Shown piece after piece: positions 18,801 through 26,016 of a DNA stretch of 64,000 bases. The stretch's first letter is position 1. Every line of letters begins with the position of its first letter. The position numbers and the translations under genes are program-made. The notes under the pieces are model-generated. The model saw only the letters and a list, made by a program, of their open reading frames with translations, made no database searches and was not told where the DNA came from. This DNA is from an uncultured Lutimaribacter sp. Lineage in GTDB: Bacteria > Pseudomonadota > Alphaproteobacteria > Rhodobacterales > Rhodobacteraceae. The stretch is taken from the NCBI GenBank assembly GCA_913061505.1, contig CAJXSO010000001.1:124001-188000 (forward strand), read 5' to 3'.

Positions 18801-19353
18801 GCAGCTTTAGCTCGGCCTCGTGGCGGCGCTGGTAAAGGCCCGAAATACCCGCCGCCTCTTCCAAAACCCGGCGGCGGTTTTTCGGCTTGGCGTTGATCAG
18901 TTCGGAAATCTGCCCCTGGCGCACCAAGGCCGGGCTATGCGCCCCGGTCGAGGCATCGGCAAACAGCATCTGCACATCGCGCGCGCGCACATCTTTGGCA
19001 TTCACCTTATACGCGCTGCCCACATCGCGGGTGATGCGGCGCACAATTTCCAGCGCGTCCTCGTCGTTGAACCCGGCAGGCGCCAACCTGTCGCTATTGT
19101 CCAGCAACAGGGCGACCTCGGCAAAATTGCGCGCAGGCCTGGTAGACGCGCCTGCAAAGATCACATCTTCCATGCCGCCCCCCCGCATGGCAGTGGGGCG
19201 GTTTTCCCCCATCACCCAGCGCAGCGCTTCCAGCAGGTTCGATTTACCGCAGCCATTCGGGCCCACCACGCCCGTCAGCCCCTCGCGGATCAACAGTTCC
19301 GTCGGGTCGACAAAGCTTTTAAAGCCGGTCAATCGCAGTTTCGAAAAGCGCAA
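15898..19353 (-). CDS. smc: Chromosome segregation ATPase SMC
   Basis: SMC condenses and organises the chromosome with ScpA/ScpB. The 1151-residue protein shows the expected order: Walker A GPNGCGKSN near residue 32, the N-terminal head, a long Glu/Arg/Ala-rich coiled coil (about 170-510), a globular hinge (about 515-650), a second coiled coil (about 660-990), then signature LSGGEQTLTALALIF and Walker B PICVLDEVDAPLDDANV. The coding strand is so rich in coiled-coil codons that the opposite strand carries long false frames. Lone gene, convergent with the transglycosylase. Confidence 0.98.
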   Translation of the reverse strand: MRFSKLRLTGFKSFVDPTELLIREGLTGVVGPNGCGKSNLLEALRWVMGENRPTAMRGGGMEDVIFAGASTRPARNFAEVALLLDNSDRLAPAGFNDEDALEIVRRITRDVGSAYKVNAKDVRARDVQMLFADASTGAHSPALVRQGQISELINAKPKNRRRVLEEAAGISGLYQRRHEAELKLRSAEQNLTRVDDVIEQLAAQLAQLERQARQAARYRVIGEDLRRAEGMLLFRRWQEADSARLAAEAQLRERLAAAAQIEAAARRAAKEREAAEDMLPPRREEEAIAAAVVQRLVVQRDALAEQEERALHTIETLQGRIQQLARDIEREAGLNRDAGETIARLEWEQRELAKAGEGHADKLDIAAEAAREAAGILQDREADLAERTEDVARLAARHQSANRFLEESAKVLARSEAQADTARAAMQHARTSLAGAETQLGQARTDEEQALVAVAQADDVLTEAEAARAAAQAREADVRAERSEAEGELNALRAEVTALARLLQRDTVEGGQIMDRLQVEMGFEKALGAALADDLRAPEVDADGPSGWAVLPAFDVVQPLPAGVSPLSAHVSVPDVLARRMSQIGLVDADDGPRLQAALKPGQRLVSPEGDLWRWDGYRAWAEDAPSAAALRLQQLNRLEELKQHSERATARADAARQAHDALSERLADLTAADQAARNARREADRLVNEAARALSRAEADFNLAQSKLESLGLTVARHDEEALSARAQLAEAQAAVDDLEDLAEARAAVEDIRMTVEAARMTMLTKRSAHDELRREGEARTRRAQEVTKELSGWRHRLQTAETRSAELAARKAQSEDELKSASAAPDEIAAKRDELDHAIEQAEDRRRIAADKLAEAEAALRVARDGERDAERAAGEAREARARAEARADAARETVAYAAQRIQDEMETTPEQLLDRLATDPDKMPDAEAIEADVNRLKRQREALGAVNLRAEEDIKEVQVEHDTLAREKSDLEEAIKTLRSGIASLNREGRERLLTAFEQVNSNFSLLFRHLFGGGEANLVLVESDDPLEAGLEIMCQPPGKKLSTLSLLSGGEQTLTALALIFGVFLVNPAPICVLDEVDAPLDDANVTRFCDLLDEMCRRTETRFLIITHHAVTMARMDRLFGVTMQEQGVSQLVSVDLKKAAAMVA

Positions 19354-19541
19354 AATGGCATCCTGATTCTAGGCACACGTAAATTTTGCGGGCCAAGCCC
19401 ATGGCGAGTCAACGAAAACACACGATATTTTGCCAAATCTGCCCAGTTGTCCACAAGATATTGGGGTTTTCACCGCCACAACGGGGCGCTATCGCTGTGT
19501 CAGGGCCGCCAGGCCCGGGGCACAACACAAAGGGGCAAACC

Positions 19542-19994
19542 ATGCTGATCGTTGAACGCGGCACACCCACACACCCCCAGGCAACGGCGCTTTTGCACCA
19601 AAGCCATGCGCTGATGCAAAGCCTATTTAACCCCGAAGACAACCACTACCTGTCGATCGACGCGCTTTGTGCCCCGCATATCCGGTTTTTCATGGCACGG
19701 CGGGGCGATCAGGTGCTGGGCACCGGCGCGCTGGCCATTATGGGCGATTACGGCGAGGTGAAATCTATGTTCGTGGCGCCCGATGCACGCGGCCAAGGCG
19801 TGGCGCAAGCGCTGTTGCGCCAGATCGAAGACGAAGCGCGCCAAAACCGCCTGCCCCTGTTGCGGCTGGAAACCGGCGATAAACTGGCCGCCGCGCATCG
19901 GCTCTATCACACTGCGGGCTTTCAGCTCTGCCCCCCGTTTGGCGATTACACCGCCAATGCCAGCAGCGTGTTCATGCAAAAGCCGCTGACCTAG
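19542..19994 (+). CDS. GNAT family N-acetyltransferase
   Basis: The product (150 residues) contains the acetyl-CoA loop in VAPDARGQGVAQALL, preceded by the strand GDYGEVKSMFV and followed by a helix and ARQNRLPLLRLETG. The whole domain is one GNAT fold. The ATG at 19542 follows AAAGGGGC; the frame is open 52 codons upstream without family likeness. Substrate cannot be inferred; PhnO- and ElaA-like enzymes share this architecture. Next to smc but divergent from it. Confidence 0.88.
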   Translation: MLIVERGTPTHPQATALLHQSHALMQSLFNPEDNHYLSIDALCAPHIRFFMARRGDQVLGTGALAIMGDYGEVKSMFVAPDARGQGVAQALLRQIEDEARQNRLPLLRLETGDKLAAAHRLYHTAGFQLCPPFGDYTANASSVFMQKPLT

Positions 19995-20083
19995 GCGCAA
20001 GGCGCTGCGCTGCGTCACGCTTGCTGAATGGCGGGCTTGGTCATATCATCTGACCACCAGCGCAGTATAAGGCCCCAAAACGC

Positions 20084-20851
20084 ATGCCCTTCACACCCGT
20101 TCAGCCGGAAAAACTATCTACCGCAGTCACCCGCCAGATCGAAAAGCTGATCTTGCGCGGCATCTTGCGGCCCGGCGAACGCCTGCCCTCGGAACGCGAA
20201 CTTTCTGAAAGATTGGGCGTTTCCCGCCCCAGCCTGCGCGATGCCGTGGCCGAGTTGCAGGAAAAGGGCCTGCTGACCACCAAGGCAGGCGCGGGCATCT
20301 ATGTGGCCAATGTCTTGGGCAGTGCCTTTTCCGATGCTTTGGTCAATCTTTTTGCCAATCACCGCGAGGCTGTCTCCGATTACGTGTCTTTTCGCAAAGA
20401 TCTCGAAGGGCTCGCCGCCGAACGCGCCGCCCGCCATGCCTCGGATACCGACCTGCGCGTGGTCCAAACCATCTTTGACAAAATGGAAGCCGCCCACCAA
20501 AAACGCGACCCCAGCGACGAAGCCCGCCTTGATGCCGATTTTCACCTTTCCATCATCGAGGCCAGCCATAATGTCGTGATGCTGCATATGATGCGCTCGA
20601 TGTATCAGCTGCTGCAACAGGGCGTCTTTTATAACCGCCAAACCATGTTCAAACAGCGCACCACCCGCGAAATGCTGCTCGATCAACACCGCGCCATCAA
20701 TGACGCGCTGCAAAGCCGCGATGCGGCAGGGGCCCGCGCCGCGGTCGAGGCGCATCTATCCTATGTGGCACAATCGCTTAGCGATCAACACCGCGCCGAG
20801 CGCAACGAAGCCATCGCCAAAATGCGCCTCGATCACGAAAACGAACGCTAA
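20084..20851 (+). CDS. FadR/GntR-family transcriptional regulator (FCD type)
   Basis: The protein has 255 residues. An N-terminal winged helix (residues about 10-75) contains LPSERELSERLGVSRPSLRDAV, and an FCD effector domain follows with the metal-ligand pattern DADFHLSIIEASHN, then DQHRAINDAL and HLSYV. Its resemblance to PdhR/LldR/GlcC suggests a carboxylate effector such as pyruvate, lactate or glycolate. It is monocistronic, closed by a shared terminator with the ATP synthase operon. The TTGGT/ACCAA palindrome before glcD is a plausible target, but no direct evidence ties the two together. Confidence 0.9.
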   Translation: MPFTPVQPEKLSTAVTRQIEKLILRGILRPGERLPSERELSERLGVSRPSLRDAVAELQEKGLLTTKAGAGIYVANVLGSAFSDALVNLFANHREAVSDYVSFRKDLEGLAAERAARHASDTDLRVVQTIFDKMEAAHQKRDPSDEARLDADFHLSIIEASHNVVMLHMMRSMYQLLQQGVFYNRQTMFKQRTTREMLLDQHRAINDALQSRDAAGARAAVEAHLSYVAQSLSDQHRAERNEAIAKMRLDHENER

Positions 20852-20869
20852 CCGCCCAGGCTGCGCGCC

Positions 20870-20891
20870 CTTCATCTTGCTCTAAATACTC
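20870..20891 (+). repeat. Oriented 3'-end motif, copy 2
   Basis: CTTCATCTTGC, TCT, AAATACTC lies 18 nt after the FadR-type gene stop in that gene's sense direction. It is identical to the copy at 1515-1536 and precedes the terminator at 20915. Confidence 0.7.
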
Positions 20892-20914
20892 AAATCCCCA
20901 ATGCGCCATTAAAA

Positions 20915-20950
20915 AACGCCCGCGCGGGCTGGCCGGCGGGCGTTGATTTT
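20915..20950. terminator. Bidirectional rho-independent terminator
   Basis: Arms AACGCCCGC (20915-20923) and GCGGGCGTT (20936-20944) are followed on the plus strand by GATTTTT and on the minus strand by a run of T from the flanking AAAAAA. It can end both the FadR-type transcript and the leftward ATP synthase operon. Confidence 0.9.
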
Positions 20951-20970
20951 TGCTTGGTCGTCAGGGCCGC

Positions 20971-21528
20971 TTAGTGCAGCTTGGCCTCAACCTCGCCAAT
21001 GGCGGCATCGATCAGCTTGTTGCCTTCGGTGGCGGTCATTTGCGCGGCAATCGCCTCGCGGGCCACGCTGATGGCAACCTGCACAGCCTGGTCACGCACG
21101 TCGCGCACAGCGCTGGCTTCGGCCGATGCGATCTGCTCTTCGGCCGCAGCCAAACGGCGTGCGATCGATTTTTTCAGCTCGGCTTTGGCCTGATCGGCGG
21201 CCAGCTGGGCCTCTTCCTTGGCATGGGCGATGATGCGCTCGGCCTGTTCTTGCACCTCTTTTTGCTTGCGCTCGTAGGTGGCCAGAACTTTTTGCGCTTC
21301 TTCACGCAGGGCGCGCGCCTCGTCCAGCTCGGATTTGATGCCCTCGGCGCGTTTATCCAGCATGCCGCCAATCATGGCGGGCACTTTGAAATAAACCAAC
21401 ACACCGATGAACACCAAGAAGGCGATCAGAACGACGAAATCGGTGTTGCCCAGCGAAAAGAACGGGCCGCTGGCGGCAAAGGCGGGCGATGCGGCGGAAA
21501 GGGCAGCCAGTGTTGCAAGCTTGCGCAT
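20971..21528 (-). CDS. atpF: F0F1 ATP synthase subunit b
   Basis: Subunit b is half of the b-b' peripheral stalk holding F1 to F0. The 185-residue protein has a single membrane span at about residues 28-48 ([17 protein letters not shown]) followed by a long charged amphipathic helix ([20 protein letters not shown] landmark) to the C-terminus. An Ala-rich N-terminus resembling a signal peptide is usual in this lineage. It follows atpF' by four bases and is the last gene of the F0 operon, before the bidirectional terminator. Confidence 0.95.
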   Translation of the reverse strand: MRKLATLAALSAASPAFAASGPFFSLGNTDFVVLIAFLVFIGVLVYFKVPAMIGGMLDKRAEGIKSELDEARALREEAQKVLATYERKQKEVQEQAERIIAHAKEEAQLAADQAKAELKKSIARRLAAAEEQIASAEASAVRDVRDQAVQVAISVAREAIAAQMTATEGNKLIDAAIGEVEAKLH

Positions 21529-21532
21529 GGTG

Positions 21533-22069
21533 TTACCCTTTCATCCGGTTCGCCACGGCGGTGCCAATGGCTTTTTCATCTGCCTTGCCACCCATGGCGG
21601 CCACGATCTCGGCTGCGGTATCGGCGGCAACGGCCTGCACCGCTTCCAGCGCGCCTGCGCGGATCTCGGCAATTTTCTTTTCGCCCTCGGCGGCCTTCAC
21701 CGCGATTTGGGCATCGGCATCGGCCGTGGCTTGCGCCAGGTCTGCCTTAATCTCTGCTTTCGCCTCGGCGATGATGCGCTGGGCTTCGCTGCGTGCGTCA
21801 GCCAGTGCCTGGTTATAGGCGGCTTCGGCATCTACGGCTTTCGCTTTCAGCTCTTCGGCGGTGGCGATATCGTTCGAAATTGTCCCCTGACGCTCGGCCA
21901 GAACAGCCGCGATGCGCGGCAGCGCGATGCGCGACAGGACGAAATAGATCACGACCAGCGTGATCATCAACCAGAAGATCTGGTTGCCCCAGTTCGAAAA
22001 ATCGAGCTGCGGCATGCCGGGCGCAGATGCCCCTTGGGCTGCGTCGGCGGCGTGCGTTTCAGTCGCCAT
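21533..22069 (-). CDS. atpF': F0F1 ATP synthase subunit b'
   Basis: Photosynthetic-lineage alphaproteobacteria carry two b-type stalk subunits; this is the b' copy (178 residues). The membrane anchor is about residues 30-47 ([17 protein letters not shown]), followed by [15 protein letters not shown] and an Ala/Glu/Lys-rich stalk helix. An acidic, unstructured opening ([11 protein letters not shown]) is typical of b'. Its TCCTCC complement gives a GGAGGA ribosome-binding site upstream of the start. A strong stem-loop separates it from atpE. Confidence 0.95.
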   Translation of the reverse strand: MATETHAADAAQGASAPGMPQLDFSNWGNQIFWLMITLVVIYFVLSRIALPRIAAVLAERQGTISNDIATAEELKAKAVDAEAAYNQALADARSEAQRIIAEAKAEIKADLAQATADADAQIAVKAAEGEKKIAEIRAGALEAVQAVAADTAAEIVAAMGGKADEKAIGTAVANRMKG

Positions 22070-22100
22070 GTCGTCCTCCTTGGGGAACTTATCAGTTACA

Positions 22101-22129
22101 CCGGGCAGCCACCGCTTGGGGCTGCCCGG
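22101..22129 (-). promoter_or_regulatory. Strong stem-loop between atpE and atpF'
   Basis: Perfect 10-bp arms CCGGGCAGCC and GGCTGCCCGG enclose a 9-nt loop, 26 bases after the atpE stop. No U-tract follows, so it is more likely an RNA-stabilising or processing structure than a terminator. It would favour higher c-subunit expression. Confidence 0.7.
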
Positions 22130-22154
22130 CCGTAAGGATCAGGTTCCGTAGGGC

Positions 22155-22379
22155 TTAGACGGCGAACATCAGCAGCAGAGCAACCAGGAACGAGAAGATG
22201 CCCAGTGCTTCTGCGAAGGCGATGCCGATGAACAGCGTGGCAGTCTGCGAAGCAGCAGCCGAGGGGTTGCGCAGCGCGCCGGCCAGGTAGTTGCCTGCAA
22301 CGTTGCCCACACCGATTGCGGCAGCGCCGGAACCAATAGCTGCGAGACCTGCGCCGATATGTGCCAGTTGACCTTCCAT
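22155..22379 (-). CDS. atpE: F0F1 ATP synthase subunit c
   Basis: This is the proteolipid of the rotating c-ring. The 74 residues form two hydrophobic helices around a short polar loop ([13 protein letters not shown]). The ion-binding carboxylate is Glu 58 in [13 protein letters not shown], as in proton-translocating c subunits; the Gly-rich first helix (GIGVG region, about residues 15-28) gives tight ring packing. It lies between atpB and the stem-loop before atpF'. Confidence 0.97.
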   Translation of the reverse strand: MEGQLAHIGAGLAAIGSGAAAIGVGNVAGNYLAGALRNPSAAASQTATLFIGIAFAEALGIFSFLVALLLMFAV

Positions 22380-22434
22380 GAGTGTATCTCCTTACGTTGG
22401 AAGTTTCTATTTCAGTGGTAGCGTGATGCCAGCC

Positions 22435-23193
22435 TTAGTGCGACGGATGCAGCGCATCTTTCAGGTAAACGCACGTCAGGATGGTGAAAACATAGGCCTG
22501 AATGAAGGCCACCAGAACCTCGAGCCCATACATGGCGGTGATCGCCAGCACAGACACAGGGCTGATCGTGGCGATCGCGGCAAAGCCTGCAAACACCTTG
22601 ATCACAGCGTGGCCCGCCATAACGTTGCCGGCCAAACGAATGGAATGGCTGACGGGGCGCACAAAGTAGGAAATCAATTCGATGATGGCCAGCACCGGGC
22701 GCAGCGGCAGCGGCGCCGATTTTACCCAGAACAGCCCCAAGAATTTGGCGCCATTTTTCGCAAAGCCAACGATCGTGACGGTCAGGAACACCAGCAGGGC
22801 CAAAACCACAGTCACCGCGAAATGCGAGGTGGTGGTAAACGACATGGGCAGCAGGCCCAGGAAGTTGGCGAAAACGATGAACATGAACAGCGTCATGACA
22901 TAGGGGAAAAAGCCAACCGCGTCTTTGCCTGCCACGTCTTCGACCATTTTATAGACAAAGACATAGGCCAGTTCGGCCACCGATTGGGTGCGGGTGGGGA
23001 TCGTGGCGCGGCGCGCGGTGCCCAGCACCATCAGCGCCACGATGGCCACGATTGCAATGCCCATCCAAAGCGTCACGTTGGTGATTGTGAACAGCCCGAT
23101 GGCATCGCCACCAAACAACGGCTTCACAATGAATTGGTCCATCGGGTGGAAAACCAGCCCGCCGCCTTCTGCACCATGCGCCTCAGTCGCCAT
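22435..23193 (-). CDS. atpB: F0F1 ATP synthase subunit a
   Basis: Subunit a forms the proton half-channels against the c-ring. The protein (252 residues from [12 protein letters not shown]) has several membrane spans, with the essential Arg near residue 186 in [10 protein letters not shown]. The start at 23193 was preferred because GAGGG lies six bases upstream; a start seven codons earlier is also open. It overlaps atpI by 11 bp. Confidence 0.96.
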   Translation of the reverse strand: MATEAHGAEGGGLVFHPMDQFIVKPLFGGDAIGLFTITNVTLWMGIAIVAIVALMVLGTARRATIPTRTQSVAELAYVFVYKMVEDVAGKDAVGFFPYVMTLFMFIVFANFLGLLPMSFTTTSHFAVTVVLALLVFLTVTIVGFAKNGAKFLGLFWVKSAPLPLRPVLAIIELISYFVRPVSHSIRLAGNVMAGHAVIKVFAGFAAIATISPVSVLAITAMYGLEVLVAFIQAYVFTILTCVYLKDALHPSH

Positions 23194-23566
23194 CTTTCGC
23201 CCTCTTTTCCTCATCGGCCGCAGCTGCGGCCATGTTCGCTGCCTGGATCTCTTTCGCCGAGCGGATCATCGTCTGAACACCGGCGGCAAGCCCCAGAAAT
23301 GTAAATATCACCATCAGAAACGGTAGGGTGCCAAACAGCCAGTCCAGCCCGTAACCAATGCCAAAGCCAATCCCAAGACCGGCCACAAGTTCTATCACCA
23401 TCCGCCAGGCAAGCTGCGCCTGAGAATAATGCTCTTCCATATGGGGTTTGCTTTCGCGCCCCGATTTCGCGGCCGCGATGCGCTGTTCCAGCTTCGCCAG
23501 ATCGTCTTGCGACCCGTCTTGCACACCGTTTTGCGCCACGCCGACCCCCATGGAAAGGTTGCGCAT
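23183..23566 (-). CDS. atpI: AtpZ/AtpI-family ATP synthase assembly protein
   Basis: The 127-residue product opens the F0 operon. A charged N-terminus ([14 protein letters not shown]) precedes two membrane helices at about residues 53-73 and 79-98, with [16 protein letters not shown] between, the family hallmark, and a basic tail. AtpI/AtpZ proteins assist c-ring assembly and Mg transport. A TTGACT hexamer at 23590-23595 on the minus strand lies 17 bases from TAGCAA directly before the ATG; if this is the promoter, the message is nearly leaderless and an internal ATG at 23551 could be the start. No Shine-Dalgarno is evident at either. Confidence 0.9.
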   Translation of the reverse strand: MRNLSMGVGVAQNGVQDGSQDDLAKLEQRIAAAKSGRESKPHMEEHYSQAQLAWRMVIELVAGLGIGFGIGYGLDWLFGTLPFLMVIFTFLGLAAGVQTMIRSAKEIQAANMAAAAADEEKRAKDGD

Positions 23567-23720
23567 TTGCTATGCGGCAACTGCCACAGAGTCAAGCGCT
23601 GCTATCGCCCGGCGAAAGGTAGCGTAAGTGATTGCTTTTAAACCTCTTTCATCACCTTCCCTTGGCAGGCAACCTGCGGCCAAACGGCCCGTTGGCGCAA
23701 ACAAGGCGCAAAAGGCATAT

Positions 23721-23736
23721 TCAACCATTTGGTTGA
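23721..23736. promoter_or_regulatory. Palindrome TCAACCA-TT-TGGTTGA, candidate ArsR-family operator
   Basis: Perfect 7-bp arms with a 2-bp centre lie 33 bases before the ArsR-type start. A possible -35 TTGACG (23733-23738) overlaps its right arm, so binding would block the promoter. The geometry fits autorepression. Confidence 0.6.
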
Positions 23737-23768
23737 CGGTTTGCCGATCTCGCGCCATAGGCTGGGGC

Positions 23769-24110
23769 ATGAGTGACAAAGTTTCCACCGTCTTTGCAGC
23801 CTTGGCCGACCCAACCCGCCGCGCGATTTTATCGATGCTGCTCGAAGATGACATGGCCGTCACCGATGTGGCCCACCCGTTTCAGATGAGCCTTGCAGCC
23901 ATATCGAAACATCTGGCTATTTTGGCCAGCGCCGGGCTGATCACCCAGGAAAAACGCGGGCGCGTAAAATGGTGCAAGCTAGAGCCAGACGCGCTGCGCG
24001 AGGCCAGCATCTGGATGCAGGGCTTTGGCCAATTCGAGCGCATCGATCTGGACGCCTTCGAGCGGTTTTTGGAAACCGAACTGGCGCCACCCGCCGATCA
24101 GGCGCCCTAG
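23769..24110 (+). CDS. ArsR-family transcriptional regulator
   Basis: The protein has 113 residues and a single winged helix: ALADPTRRAILSMLLEDDMAV, then recognition region FQMSLAAISKHLAILASAGLI and wing QEKRGRVKWCKLEPDAL. It lacks the ELCVCDL-type Cys box of metal sensors, so a metal role is unlikely; this branch often regulates START-domain or transport genes. The ATG at 23769 was chosen because the fold begins immediately after it; the frame is open 47 codons upstream over the promoter and operator. It overlaps the converging EamA gene by 4 bp. Confidence 0.88.
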   Translation: MSDKVSTVFAALADPTRRAILSMLLEDDMAVTDVAHPFQMSLAAISKHLAILASAGLITQEKRGRVKWCKLEPDALREASIWMQGFGQFERIDLDAFERFLETELAPPADQAP

Positions 24111-24994
24111 GCGCGCTCGTCGTTGCGCAGCAACAGCAGCAACGCCAAGATCGACAGCGCCACCCCACCCAATACCAGCGGCCCCGGCCCGCCATGGCCC
24201 AGCCCCAGCTCTAGCGCCACCACCCATGTGGGGGTAAGATAGGTATAGGCCATCACCTTGGCCGAAGGCAGGCGCAGCGTGGCATATTGCAACAACACAA
24301 AGGTTGCAGCGCTGGAAAACACCGCCAGATAGGCCAGCACCAGCCACACGCGGGCGGGCAATGCGCCCCAGTCTGTGGCGGCAATATCGCGCCAGCCCCA
24401 CAGCCCCACCAGCAGCGCGCCCGCCACCAGCATACCAAAGGTAAACACCACCGCAGGCTCGCCCCGGTTCAGCTTGCGCACCATCGGCGTGTAAATCGCA
24501 TGCGCGACACAGCCCAGAAAATATATCGCCTCGCCGCGCCCCACATGAAACTGCCGCAGCAGCGCAAGATCGGCCTTGAAGATCACCCATAAAGCGCCCG
24601 CAGCCCCGATGGCCAGCGCCAGCGCCATACGCGCAGTGGTGATCTGGCGCAGCAAAACATAGCCAGCAATCGCTGCAACAACGGGCGTTAGGGTAAAGAC
24701 CGCCGAGGCTGATACCGGCGAGGCGGTTTTAAGCCCTTCGAACATCAGCACGAAATACAGGCCAAAAATGCCCCCCAGCACGGCATATCGCCATGGCGCA
24801 CGAAAGGCATGGGCGGGCAAGCCATGGCTGCCAAAGGCCGCGGCCCCCACCAGCACGGCCGCCAGCGCAAAGCGCAGCGCATTCAGTGCCGCCGGCGCAA
24901 TATCGTTGGCAATCATCACGCCCAATGAAAATGACCCCGCCACAAGGGCGGAAAACAGCAACATCGCCAAATGCCCGCGCGCGGCGTTGCTCAT
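24107..24994 (-). CDS. EamA/DMT-family transporter
   Basis: The 295-residue protein consists of two repeated five-helix EamA domains, the second starting near residue 150. Conserved landmarks are ALNALRFALAAVLVG in the first half and SSAATFVLLQYATLRL and YLTPTWVVALEL in the second. These inner-membrane carriers export or import small metabolites and amino acids; the substrate is not readable. Its start overlaps the LysR-type stop by 4 bp, so the two are probably co-transcribed. Confidence 0.88.
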   Translation of the reverse strand: MSNAARGHLAMLLFSALVAGSFSLGVMIANDIAPAALNALRFALAAVLVGAAAFGSHGLPAHAFRAPWRYAVLGGIFGLYFVLMFEGLKTASPVSASAVFTLTPVVAAIAGYVLLRQITTARMALALAIGAAGALWVIFKADLALLRQFHVGRGEAIYFLGCVAHAIYTPMVRKLNRGEPAVVFTFGMLVAGALLVGLWGWRDIAATDWGALPARVWLVLAYLAVFSSAATFVLLQYATLRLPSAKVMAYTYLTPTWVVALELGLGHGGPGPLVLGGVALSILALLLLLRNDERA

Positions 24995-25908
24995 GCTGGA
25001 TCTGCCCCAGCAGGCCCATCGCTATCGCCGCCCACATCCCACTGGCGGGCGCGCTGTTTCAAAAAGGCCAGCAAACTTTGCACCTTGGGGCTGCGGTGCA
25101 GATCAACATGGGTAACCAACCACATCGGCACCTGCCATTCCGGCAAGGGCGCCATCACCTGGTGCAGGCCGGGCAAGGCATTGGCGCGCTCGGGCGGCAG
25201 GAAACCGATGCCAGCGCCGGCGAAAATGGCAGTATCTATGGCATCGGCATCGGCGCTGCGAAAGCAGATACGCTCTTCGCCGACATGGGCACGCAGCCAT
25301 TGGTAAAAGGGCGCACGGCTGGTGGGATCATCATGGGCCACGAAACGATGCGCGCCAAATTCAGACAGGTCTTTGGGCAGGCCATGGGCCTGGGCATAGC
25401 TATCGGCGGCATATAGGCCGTTGGCTTGCCTGAAAAACGGCTGCACCACGTTATCGGGCTGGTCAGGGGCGGCGCCGGCGCGAATGGCCACATGCGCCTC
25501 GCCATATTCCAGGCGAAACAGCCGCTCGCCCGTCAGGTAGCGCAGCACCAGCTTTGGGTGCTCTTGCTGAAACGCCACCAAGGCCGGGGTCAGCAAATGC
25601 GCCAGCCCCGGCAGCGAGGTCAGCACCAAATCGCCCGACATATCATTGCCGCGCCCCTTGATGCGCCCGGCCAATTGCTGGAACTGGTCATGGGTGGCCT
25701 GCGCCACGCGCAGCAGGTCGGCGCCCGCCTCGGTTGGGGTGTAGCCGCGGGCGTGGCGTTGAAACAGCTTTACCCCCAGCCGTTTCTCCAAGGCGTCGAT
25801 ATGGCGGATCACCGTGGCGTGATGCACACCCAAAACATCAGCCGCGCCGCTGACCGTGCCCAGACGTGCAACCTGATAAGCGGTGCGCACCTCGTCCCAA
25901 TTGTCCAT
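24991..25908 (-). CDS. LysR-family transcriptional regulator
   Basis: The protein has 305 residues: an N-terminal winged helix (about 5-62) with GTVSGAADVLGVHHATVIRH and a periplasmic-binding-like effector domain (about 90-290). It is translationally coupled to the downstream EamA gene, which is unusual for a LysR protein since most are divergent from their targets; it probably controls that transporter. The effector is unknown. Confidence 0.92.
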   Translation of the reverse strand: MDNWDEVRTAYQVARLGTVSGAADVLGVHHATVIRHIDALEKRLGVKLFQRHARGYTPTEAGADLLRVAQATHDQFQQLAGRIKGRGNDMSGDLVLTSLPGLAHLLTPALVAFQQEHPKLVLRYLTGERLFRLEYGEAHVAIRAGAAPDQPDNVVQPFFRQANGLYAADSYAQAHGLPKDLSEFGAHRFVAHDDPTSRAPFYQWLRAHVGEERICFRSADADAIDTAIFAGAGIGFLPPERANALPGLHQVMAPLPEWQVPMWLVTHVDLHRSPKVQSLLAFLKQRARQWDVGGDSDGPAGADPA

Positions 25909-26016
25909 CGTTTAACTCTTCTCAAGGCGATCGAAAGCCGCGCCAAGCCCGCGCGCGATGCCACTATCTGCGCTATGGCTGAAAATGGCCAGTGCGGTTT
26001 CGGGGATGGGGCAAAT

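Noticed and set aside
17329-18810. 493-codon plus-strand frame inside smc
   Set aside because: It is the antisense of the SMC coiled coil, with low-complexity composition and no domain; GC-rich coding DNA makes such shadows.
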